From positions 1 through 5,323 of the forward strand of contig JAGGZG010000042.1 in NCBI GenBank assembly GCA_021162125.1: 5,323 nucleotides of DNA, read 5' to 3'. The first letter of the stretch is position 1; each line of letters starts with the position of its first letter. Below are positions 1-5,166 of the stretch, one piece after another. The notes under the pieces are model-generated. The model had not been told where the DNA came from and did no database searches. It saw only the letters and a program-made list of their open reading frames with translations. The position numbers and the translations under genes were made by a program. Source of the DNA: Anaerolineae bacterium (GTDB taxonomy: Bacteria; Chloroflexota; Anaerolineae; JACIWR01).

Positions 1-111
1 GCCCAGGGCGGCGGGCCAGATGGCGCGCGCGTGGAGGAGGCCCTGGCCGTGGCCTGGAAGCAGATCGAGCAAGTTAGCAAATCAGCGAATCGGCAAATCA
101 GCGAATCATAA
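1..111 (+). CDS. C-terminal fragment of an unidentified protein
   Basis: Frame 1 is open from the window edge to a TAA at 109-111, giving 36 residues of a protein that begins outside the window. I chose this frame because its codons end mostly in G or C up to about position 70, like the genes downstream, and because it encodes a plausible amphipathic helix (VEEALAVAWKQIEQV, residues 11-25 of the fragment). The last 11 or so residues (SKSANRQISES) are encoded by an 8-bp tandem repeat and are low in hydrophobics, so they look like a tail added by the repeat rather than conserved protein. Frame 2 is also open here, with an improbable Trp/Pro/Arg-rich product. Frame 3 stops at 75-77. I do not recognise the family. 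The following gene starts 21 bp after the stop, so co-transcription is possible. Confidence 0.5.
   Translation, partial: AQGGGPDGARVEEALAVAWKQIEQVSKSANRQISES
68..107. repeat. 8-bp degenerate tandem repeat (RGCRAATC)
   Basis: Four contiguous 8-bp units read AGCAAATC (76-83), AGCGAATC (84-91), GGCAAATC (92-99) and AGCGAATC (100-107). A more degenerate fifth unit, AGCAAGTT (68-75), matches at 6 of 8 positions. Units 1+2 and 3+4 form a higher-order 16-bp duplication differing at one base. The array is distinctly AT-richer than its surroundings. It overlaps the end of the upstream open frame and stops just before the next gene's ribosome binding site. Short repeat clusters of this kind occur in intergenic spacers of some Chloroflexota as I recall them, but copy number elsewhere in this genome cannot be judged here. 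Confidence 0.8.
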
Positions 112-119
112 AGCGCTTT
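110..119. repeat. 10-bp perfect palindrome AAAGCGCTTT
   Basis: A perfect inverted repeat sits between the stop codon of the upstream frame, whose last two bases it overlaps, and the GGGAG Shine-Dalgarno at 120-124. It has no loop, so an RNA hairpin is unlikely. A dimeric-protein binding site is possible, but a 10-bp palindrome can arise by chance and no second copy was seen in the window. Confidence 0.3.
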
Positions 120-132
120 GGGAGAACGATAA

Positions 133-981
133 ATGCAACGTATCGCCCCTGACGTATACGTGGAAACAGTCTGGCCGGGGGTCAACGTCGGTGCGGTGAT
201 CACCTCGGAGGGCATCATCCTGGTGGATGCTCCTCTCGTCCCAGACGAGGCACGCCGCTGGCAGAAGGACCTATCCGCTGTCAGTGACCAGCCAATCATC
301 TACGTGATCAACACCGACTTCCATCCCGATCGGGTGGTGGGTAACCGCTGGTTCAATGCACCGGTGATTGCCCACGAGGGAGTCTGGGAGAAAGCCCGCA
401 CTTACGGCAACGGGTTCCGCCAGCAGTTGGTTGACTCGCTGGCGGATAAGTATCCGCAGGCCGCGGGCGAGATGGTCACCTGGAAAGTGGCGTTGCCTCA
501 GCTCACGTTTACCGCGCGGTTGACTCTGTACAAAGGGGAGCGAGTCGTCGAATTGTTCCACGTCGGCGGTGCGACCCCGGCCAGCAGCCTGGTTTATCTG
601 CCGGAAGCGCGAATATTGTTCACCGGAGATACGGTAGTGTGCGGGCTACATCCCCTGGGTGCCCAGGCCAACAGCAAGCAATGGCTGGAGGCATTGAACG
701 CCATCCGTAAGATGCGGGTGGAGCGCATCGTCCCTGGACGCGGGCCTTTATGCGACAAACAGGACACGTATCCCCTCTCCGAGTACATCCGCCAGTTACG
801 GGCGCGGGTACGCCGGTTGTATTTAGCCGGGCGCAGCAAAGCGGAGGCGGGTACGCTGGTGTCGGAGTTTATGGAATACTTCCCCGTGCCCGACGATCAG
901 TGGGATACCATCCGCGACCGGGTAAAAAGCACCGTGGATCGGATATACGAGGAGATGAAAGCCAGCCAGGCCGTCAAATGA
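133..981 (+). CDS. Metallo-beta-lactamase-fold protein with degenerate metal site
   Basis: The 282-residue product has the MBL-fold layout: N-terminal strands with a GIILVDAP segment (27-34), the motif-1 loop NTDFHPDR (60-67), VIAHE (78-82), GGATPASSLVYLP (145-157), LFTGDTVV (162-169) and IVPGRGP (199-205), then a helical tail from about 212. Members normally bind two metals through HxHxDH, a His before TPG, the Asp of GD, and the His of PGHG. Here H64, D66 and D166 remain, while the other positions are D62, R67, A147 and R203. Hydrolase activity by the usual two-metal mechanism is therefore doubtful. It may be a one-metal variant, or a pseudoenzyme with a binding role. No signal peptide is visible, so it is probably cytoplasmic. 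The ATG is preceded by GGGAG (120-124) at 8-nt spacing. The TPR membrane-protein gene begins 20 bp downstream. Fold assignment is firm; substrate is unknown. Confidence 0.88.
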   Translation: MQRIAPDVYVETVWPGVNVGAVITSEGIILVDAPLVPDEARRWQKDLSAVSDQPIIYVINTDFHPDRVVGNRWFNAPVIAHEGVWEKARTYGNGFRQQLVDSLADKYPQAAGEMVTWKVALPQLTFTARLTLYKGERVVELFHVGGATPASSLVYLPEARILFTGDTVVCGLHPLGAQANSKQWLEALNAIRKMRVERIVPGRGPLCDKQDTYPLSEYIRQLRARVRRLYLAGRSKAEAGTLVSEFMEYFPVPDDQWDTIRDRVKSTVDRIYEEMKASQAVK

Positions 982-1001
982 GAGCGGGCAGGTGATGCAC
1001 G

Positions 1002-1958
1002 ATGGTGAGAGCAATTTCCCAGCCCAAACTGACTCCGGCCGATGACCTGCGCGATAAACTCCAGCGCGCCGAACGTGCCGTAGCCAACCTCAAGGGCATG
1101 GGCGCAGAAGCGATTGCCCTCCTGGAGCTGCTGGACGAAGCTCAAGACCTGATTACCCGTTTGGAAGCGAAAGGGATGGACCTGCGCCCGGAGCGCACCC
1201 GGCTGGTAACAGTGCAGAATCAGCTTCGCAGTCGGGCCGCGGTACTGGTACGGGAGGTGGCGGCGGCCGGCGGGTTGGCGGCGTTGCGCCAGAATCGCGC
1301 CCCCGATCGAGACCGTTGGTGGTGGTACCTGGACGAGCTCGTCGCCCAACGCCGGCGGCGGCTTCTGCGCAACGGACTAATTGCCGGCGTAGTTTGTCTG
1401 ATCCTGCTTGGGATCGGCATCGTGGCTTACAATCGTTTCCTGGCCCCCGATCAGCTGACCCGGCAGAAGATGGCTCTGATCAGCGACGCCGAAGTTCTCC
1501 TTAACCAGGGCGACGTCGCCGGCGCGCTGGAGAAGTATCAGGCTGCCCGCGCTCTCGATCCGACCGACGCCGAGGTGCTCATCTGGGTGGGCATACTAGC
1601 TCAGCAACTGGGGCAGGACGCGGAGGCAGAGGATGCCTTTTCCGCCGCGCGTGTCCAGATGGGCTCCGAAGTCGGGTTCCTGGTGGCCCGGGGGATGGCT
1701 TATGGGGAAGCGGGCCAGTTAGACGCGGCAGAGTCGGACGCTGAAGCTGCCCTGGCGCTGGATCCGAACTCTGCCGAGGCACACTTCCTGCTGGGTGGGG
1801 TTTACGAGGCGCAGGACCGCAAGCGAGAGGCCATCGCCGAGTTGCAGCAGGCGGCAGACCTGGCTCGCCAGGCGGGCAACGATACTCTATACGTGTTGGC
1901 AACGACCAGGATGGCTATGCTTTTGCAAGCGGGGGCTGCGAGTCCGGGTGGTGAGTGA
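1002..1958 (+). CDS. Membrane-anchored TPR protein with coiled-coil N-terminus
   Basis: The 318-residue product has three parts. Residues about 12-95 are charged, helical and probably coiled coil. A single hydrophobic segment (about 125-143, GLIAGVVCLILLGIGIVAY) follows directly after a basic patch, RRRRLLR at 117-123. Residues about 157-292 form roughly four tetratricopeptide repeats, with typical A-L-DP-A signatures at GALEKYQAARALDPTDAEV (174-192) and AAESDAEAALALDPNSAEA (242-260). By the positive-inside rule the N-terminal helices should be cytoplasmic and the TPR domain extracytoplasmic. TPR domains bind proteins, so a scaffold or assembly role is likely, with the partner unknown. The ATG has AGGTG (990-994) 7 nt upstream; a GTG immediately after it is an alternative start of no consequence. 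The 20-bp gap to the MBL gene suggests translation from one mRNA. A tryptophan cluster (WWWY, 106-109) lies shortly before the membrane segment. Confidence 0.85.
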   Translation: MVRAISQPKLTPADDLRDKLQRAERAVANLKGMGAEAIALLELLDEAQDLITRLEAKGMDLRPERTRLVTVQNQLRSRAAVLVREVAAAGGLAALRQNRAPDRDRWWWYLDELVAQRRRRLLRNGLIAGVVCLILLGIGIVAYNRFLAPDQLTRQKMALISDAEVLLNQGDVAGALEKYQAARALDPTDAEVLIWVGILAQQLGQDAEAEDAFSAARVQMGSEVGFLVARGMAYGEAGQLDAAESDAEAALALDPNSAEAHFLLGGVYEAQDRKREAIAELQQAADLARQAGNDTLYVLATTRMAMLLQAGAASPGGE

Positions 1959-2028
1959 GTACATCCAGTACGTATGAAAAATGTGAAGGCAGATCATTGC
2001 TGTTGACGGGCCTGCTGGGCAACTGAAC

Positions 2029-2078
2029 GTGTTGCGTGTTACGTAAAGCCACTCACAGTGAAACGCAATACGCAACAC
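2029..2078. repeat. Imperfect hairpin of inverted 7-bp repeat units
   Basis: The left arm GTGTTGCGTGTTACGT (2029-2044) is complementary to the right arm ACGCAATACGCAACAC (2063-2078) at 14 of 16 positions, with one further G-T wobble (2038/2069) and one mismatch (2041/2066). Each arm is a tandem pair of 7-bp units: GTTGCGT-GTTACGT on the left, ACGCAAT-ACGCAAC on the right. The 18-nt loop itself contains a small hairpin, CACT (2050-2053) with AGTG (2057-2060). No T-run follows. It resembles a dispersed palindromic intergenic element more than a terminator, but dispersal cannot be tested within this window. Confidence 0.75.
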
Positions 2079-2108
2079 ACATCACGAGGCTGTCAGTCTT
2101 GTCCTGTT

Positions 2109-2138
2109 TTCACACAGCCGAACTGCACTCGGTGTAAC
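2109..2138 (+). promoter_or_regulatory. Weak sigma70-like promoter candidate
   Basis: TTCACA (2109-2114, one mismatch to TTGACA) is separated by 18 bp from TGTAAC (2133-2138, two mismatches to TATAAT). The expected start would be near 2145, giving a leader of only about 14 nt that would cut into the Shine-Dalgarno region. The position in the largest gap fits, but the match is weak and could be chance. Confidence 0.2.
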
Positions 2139-2158
2139 AGAAGGGAGAAGGCAAAACG

Positions 2159-2422
2159 ATGGAAGAGCCGATCAGCGTGGAACGGGTGAAAGAGATCAAG
2201 GCCAAGTACGAGCAGGAACTTCTGAGCAAGCCGAACGTAGTCGGGCTGGGAGTCGGCTACCGTGAGGTGGGGGGGCAGATGACCGACCAGGTGGGGCTGA
2301 TTGTGATGGTACGGCGCAAGGTGCCCCTCGACCAACTCGCCCCGCAGGAGGTGATCCCGGCGCAGATTGAGGGCATCCCTACGGATGTCCGCGAGGTGGG
2401 GGAAGTACGGGCTCTGAGTTAG
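2159..2422 (+). CDS. Stand-alone Nal1-type N-terminal domain protein
   Basis: This 87-residue protein aligns without a gap to residues 1-87 of the peptidase encoded next door. By hand count 34 of 87 residues are identical, including ELLS (20-23), NVV (26-28), GVG (31-33), KxP (54-56), QLA (59-61), TDV (75-77) and VRAL (83-86). It has no catalytic domain, no signal peptide, no membrane segment and no cysteine. The pattern NVVGLGVGY...G...T....IVMVRRKVP...L....IP matches the small alpha/beta domain found before the catalytic domain in Nal1-like serine peptidases. Residues 5-23 are probably helical. The ATG is preceded by the purine-rich GGGAGAAGG (2143-2151), ending 7 nt before the start. It ends 39 bp before the peptidase gene. 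It may regulate, chaperone or compete with the peptidase's own N-domain, or bind the same partner; this is inference. Reality of the gene is well supported by the paralogy. Confidence 0.85.
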   Translation: MEEPISVERVKEIKAKYEQELLSKPNVVGLGVGYREVGGQMTDQVGLIVMVRRKVPLDQLAPQEVIPAQIEGIPTDVREVGEVRALS

Positions 2423-2446
2423 GGCCGGACTCACGCGCTCAATTCA

Positions 2447-2455
2447 TAAGGAGGT
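2447..2455 (+). promoter_or_regulatory. Full-length consensus Shine-Dalgarno of the peptidase gene
   Basis: TAAGGAGGT is the exact complement of the usual anti-Shine-Dalgarno ACCTCCTTA at the 16S rRNA 3' end, and it lies 6 nt before the ATG at 2462. The neighbouring genes have shorter matches. This fixes the start of the peptidase and suggests it is translated strongly relative to the genes around it. Confidence 0.8.
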
Positions 2456-2461
2456 CTACCG

Positions 2462-3466
2462 ATGGCACTGGATGCAGGAGTGGGAGCGGCACTCAGCGTG
2501 AAAAACGAGTACGTGAACGAGTTGCTGAGCAGGCGGAACGTCGTGGCCTGCGGAGTGGGGTTCAAGCAACGCGAGGGGCAGTTCACCAACGAACCATGCG
2601 TGGTCGTCTCCGTGACCAAGAAGCTGCCCAAGTCCCAACTGGCCGCCGAGGACCTTGTCCCTCAGAAACTGGGCGAGGTGAAAACCGACGTGGTGGAGAC
2701 CGGCGTGGTGCGCGCTTTGCAAAACCACCAGGACAAGTGGCGGCCCGCGCCCGGCGGGGTGTCAGTCGGGCACGTGGCCGTCACCGCGGGCACCATCGGC
2801 TGCCTGGTGCACCGTGGGGACGACATCTTCATCCTGAGTAACAATCACGTCCTGGCCAATTCCAACAAAGGCCAGATTGGCGACGCTATCATCCAGCCGG
2901 GCCGCTACGACGGCGGCACGACCGCCGACCAGATCGCCACCCTGTTCGAGTTCGTGCCCATTGACTTCGGCCAGCAGCCGGCCGAATGCCCGTGGGCCAA
3001 GAGCACCGAAGCCCTGCTCAATGCCCTGGCCCAGGCCGCGGGTTCGAACCACAGAGTGATGGCCGTGCAGCAGACGGCCGGGGTCAATAAAGTGGACGCG
3101 GCTTTGGGGAAGCCTCTCTCCCCGGACTTGGTAACCAAGGAAATCCTGGAAATTGGCGTGCCCAAGGGGGTGAAAGAGGCCGAGTTGGGCATGGCAGTAC
3201 AGAAGAGCGGACGGACCACCGGCCTGACCCACGACCACATCATCCAGATTGACGTGACCGTGCAGGTGGACTACGATGGCCAGATCGCGACTTTTAGCGG
3301 GCAACTCGCCGCCGGGCCGATGAGCAAGGGGGGTGACTCCGGCTCCGCCGTGTTGACCGAGGACGGGTACGTGGTGGGACTCCTGTTCGCCGGCTCGGAT
3401 AATACCACGTTTATGAACCCCATCCAGGCGGTGTTGAGTGCCCTGAATGTGCAGGTGGTGACCTGA
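2462..3466 (+). CDS. Nal1-like trypsin-fold serine peptidase
   Basis: The 334-residue product has an N-terminal alpha/beta domain (1-87), shared with the small protein upstream, a linker, and a chymotrypsin-like catalytic domain (about 100-334). The presumed triad is H129 in LSNNHVLA (125-132), D212 in NKVDAALG (209-216) and S293 in GGDSGSAV (290-297). Other family-like segments are GTIGCLV (110-116), IQPGRYDGGT (144-153), IATLFEFVPI (158-167), SGRTTGLT (249-256) and GLLFAGS (306-312). These match the bacterial relatives of plant NAL1, annotated as putative serine proteases. No signal peptide or membrane segment is present, so it should act in the cytoplasm, unlike most trypsin-fold bacterial peptidases such as DegP. 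The start is fixed by a full consensus Shine-Dalgarno and by the gapless match to the upstream paralogue. It is 39 bp after that gene and 23 bp before the cyclophilin-like gene. Substrate is unknown. Fold and triad are confident; activity is inferred. Confidence 0.88.
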   Translation: MALDAGVGAALSVKNEYVNELLSRRNVVACGVGFKQREGQFTNEPCVVVSVTKKLPKSQLAAEDLVPQKLGEVKTDVVETGVVRALQNHQDKWRPAPGGVSVGHVAVTAGTIGCLVHRGDDIFILSNNHVLANSNKGQIGDAIIQPGRYDGGTTADQIATLFEFVPIDFGQQPAECPWAKSTEALLNALAQAAGSNHRVMAVQQTAGVNKVDAALGKPLSPDLVTKEILEIGVPKGVKEAELGMAVQKSGRTTGLTHDHIIQIDVTVQVDYDGQIATFSGQLAAGPMSKGGDSGSAVLTEDGYVVGLLFAGSDNTTFMNPIQAVLSALNVQVVT

Positions 3467-3489
3467 GCGCGCACACGCGGAGGTGAGTC

Positions 3490-3858
3490 ATGCGCAAAAT
3501 CCGCATTACGGCCGGTGGGGTGACAACTACGGCCACGCTTAGCGAGACGCGCACAGCGGACGCCATCTGGGAGGCGCTGCCCATCGAGGGACAGGCCAAC
3601 ACCTGGGGCGACGAAATCTACTTCAGTATACCGGTACAGCTCGATGAGGAGAACGCCCGCCAGGTGGTTGCCCTGGGTGACCTGGGCTACTGGCCACCGG
3701 GCGTAGCCTTCTGCATCTTTTTCGGCCCTACCCCGGTCAGCTCCGGGGACGAAATTCGCCCGGCCAGCCCGGTCAACGTTTTCGGTCGAGTGGACGGCGA
3801 CCCGCTCGTTTTTAAGCAGGTACGGGATGGGGACCGAGTCCGGATCGAACGAGCGTGA
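3490..3858 (+). CDS. Cyclophilin-like fold protein (TM1367/DUF369 type)
   Basis: This 122-residue protein has the family's signature in its middle: GDLGYWPPG (63-71) followed by FCIFFGPTP (74-82). The N-terminus is a beta strand (KIRITAGG, 3-10) leading to TADAIWEALPIEG (22-34) and DEIYFSIPV (41-49), and the end has SPVNVFGRVDGD (93-104). The length and motif order fit the Cyclophil_like family, small proteins with a cyclophilin-type barrel known structurally from Thermotoga maritima TM1367. Members are not established peptidyl-prolyl isomerases, and their biochemical role is unknown. No signal peptide is seen, so it is likely cytoplasmic. GGAGG (3479-3483) precedes the ATG by 6 nt. It lies 23 bp after the peptidase and 18 bp before the racemase gene, so it is probably in their operon, but a functional link is not shown. 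Confidence 0.88.
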   Translation: MRKIRITAGGVTTTATLSETRTADAIWEALPIEGQANTWGDEIYFSIPVQLDEENARQVVALGDLGYWPPGVAFCIFFGPTPVSSGDEIRPASPVNVFGRVDGDPLVFKQVRDGDRVRIERA

Positions 3859-3876
3859 GATCGCGGAGGGGGTATC

Positions 3877-5145
3877 ATGCGCATCAAACTAGCCTACGGT
3901 AAGGAGGGCCTGTGGGTAACTCTGCCCGATGAGGCGAGAGTGACTGTACTGGAGCCCAAGTTCGTCCCGGGGCTGCCGGATGAACCAGCAGCCATTCGGG
4001 AAGCGCTACGCCAGCCCGTGGGCACACCCCCTTTGCGCGAGTTGGTGCGCCCGGAGGACACAGTGGCCATCGCCTTCAGCGATCTCACTCGCCCGATGCC
4101 CAGCGACCGGGTGTTGCCGGTGTTGTTGGAAGAGCTGGCCCACGTTCCCCGCGAGAATATCACCCTTTTTAACGCCGTGGGCACCCACCGTCCGAACACG
4201 CCCGAGGAGCTGGTTAGTATCCTGGGCCGCGAGGTGGCCGAGGGCTACCGCGTCGTCCAACACAATGCCTTCGACCCCGATGGCCTGGTGCTTCTGGGTG
4301 AGACCAGCTTTGGCCATGAGATGTGGATCAATCGCGACTTCATGGCCGCCTCGGTGAAGATTCTCACCGGGTTCATCGAACCACACTTGTTCGCTGGCTT
4401 CTCCGGTGGCCCCAAGGCAGTGCTGCCCGGCCTGGCCGGCGAGCGGACGATCCTGGGCAATCACGGTCCGCAGATGATCGAGCACCCACAGGCCACCTGG
4501 GGAATCACCCAGGGCAATCCTATCTGGGAGGAGATGCACGAGGTAGCGCTGCGCGTCCAACCCACTTTCCTGCTCAACGTGACTCTGAACAAGGCGCGAG
4601 AGATCACCGGAGTCTTCGCCGGCGACATGGACCAGGCCCACGCGGCGGGCGCGGAGTTTGTCCGCCAGTCGGCGATGACCCCGGTGCTCGCCCCTTTCGA
4701 CATCGTGATCACCTCCAATTCGGGCTACCCCCTCGACCTCAACCTTTATCAGGCGGTCAAGGGCATGTCCGCCGCAGCGCAGATCGTGCGCCAGGGCGGG
4801 AGCATCATCCTGGCCGCCGAGTGTGTTGACGGTATTCCAGACCACGGAGAGTACAAGCGCCTGCTCCAGATGGCCGATAACCCGCAACAACTCCTGGACA
4901 TCGTCACCGCGCCGGGTTTCGTGTGCATTGACCAGTGGGAGGCCCAGCTCCAGGCCATGATCCAGCTCAAGGCCGACGTGTACGTCAAGGCCTCGTACCT
5001 CAGCGACGAACAAATCCGCCAGGCGCTCCTGATTCCTTCCCCGGACGTCGAGGCCACCTTGTGGGACCTGCTGCGCAAGTACGGCCCGCAGGCCACCATC
5101 TGCGTCCTGCCCGAAGGCCCGCAGACCATCCCTTACATCGAGTGA
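3877..5145 (+). CDS. larA: LarA-family nickel-dependent 2-hydroxyacid racemase homologue
   Basis: LarA racemises lactate with a covalently bound nickel-pincer nucleotide (NPN), and homologues act on other 2-hydroxyacids. The 422-residue length is close to Lactiplantibacillus plantarum LarA (424). Landmark residues appear at a constant offset of four: H104 in GTHRP (102-106), H170 in EPHLFAGF (168-175), K180 in SGGPKAV (176-182) and H196 in GNHGPQM (194-200). These correspond to H108, H174, the cofactor-anchoring K184 and nickel-ligand H200. DLTRPMPS (69-76) and GNPIWEEM (213-220) are also typical, and K295 in YQAVKGM probably matches K298. The enzyme should therefore bind NPN. The substrate cannot be read from sequence, so lactate is only one candidate. 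The cofactor-building genes larB, larC and larE are not in the window. GGAGG (3865-3869) lies 7 nt before the ATG, 18 bp after the cyclophilin-like gene. No signal peptide is seen, which implies a cytoplasmic enzyme. Confidence 0.9.
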   Translation: MRIKLAYGKEGLWVTLPDEARVTVLEPKFVPGLPDEPAAIREALRQPVGTPPLRELVRPEDTVAIAFSDLTRPMPSDRVLPVLLEELAHVPRENITLFNAVGTHRPNTPEELVSILGREVAEGYRVVQHNAFDPDGLVLLGETSFGHEMWINRDFMAASVKILTGFIEPHLFAGFSGGPKAVLPGLAGERTILGNHGPQMIEHPQATWGITQGNPIWEEMHEVALRVQPTFLLNVTLNKAREITGVFAGDMDQAHAAGAEFVRQSAMTPVLAPFDIVITSNSGYPLDLNLYQAVKGMSAAAQIVRQGGSIILAAECVDGIPDHGEYKRLLQMADNPQQLLDIVTAPGFVCIDQWEAQLQAMIQLKADVYVKASYLSDEQIRQALLIPSPDVEATLWDLLRKYGPQATICVLPEGPQTIPYIE

Positions 5146-5166
5146 AGTTGAGGAATCGGGATAACG

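Larger units (their letters stand above)
1959..2158. other. Intergenic spacer between two gene blocks
   Basis: This 200-bp stretch has no convincing coding frame on either strand. It is AT-richer than the genes and contains a hairpin of inverted 7-bp units (2029-2078), a second short inverted repeat (GGCTGT at 2088-2093 with ACAGCC at 2114-2119) and a weak promoter candidate (2109-2138). There is no T-tract directly after either inverted repeat, so neither is a standard intrinsic terminator. As the largest gap in the window, it is the most probable boundary between transcription units. Confidence 0.7.

Noticed and set aside
68..107. CRISPR array
   Set aside because: Units are 8 bp and contiguous with no spacers, so it is a simple tandem repeat. 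No cas genes are present in the window.
897..1349. 150-codon minus-strand open frame across the MBL/TPR gene junction
   Set aside because: It overlaps the ends of two well-supported genes, including their ribosome binding site, and shows no family resemblance.
2003..2031. TTGACG at 2003-2008 as a -35 box
   Set aside because: No acceptable -10 hexamer lies 16-18 bp downstream; the sequence there is GAACGTG, which matches TATAAT poorly.
2029..2119. Intrinsic terminator after the TPR gene
   Set aside because: Both inverted repeats lack an adjacent T-run, and the stem of the larger one has a mismatch and an 18-nt loop. A terminator function cannot be supported from sequence.
2159..2422. Small gene as a truncated peptidase pseudogene
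   Set aside because: The frame is intact, has its own Shine-Dalgarno, stops right at the domain boundary and is followed by a new gene rather than decayed catalytic-domain sequence. The divergence from its paralogue is amino-acid conservative, which fits a maintained gene.
2762..3304. 180-codon minus-strand open frame opposite the peptidase
   Set aside because: It overlaps the catalytic domain with intact H/D/S motifs on the + strand, and its product has no domain signature. It is a codon-bias shadow.
4323..4829. 168-codon + strand open frame in another frame within the LarA gene
   Set aside because: The product is Arg/Gly/Pro/His-rich with no motif, as expected of an out-of-frame reading of GC-rich coding DNA.
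4006..5013. Long open frame of 335 codons on the minus strand opposite the LarA homologue
   Set aside because: It lies wholly within a gene with clear family residues at correct spacing. The product is a His/Gly/Leu/Val-rich mirror of GC-rich codons, with no recognisable motif and no supported start.
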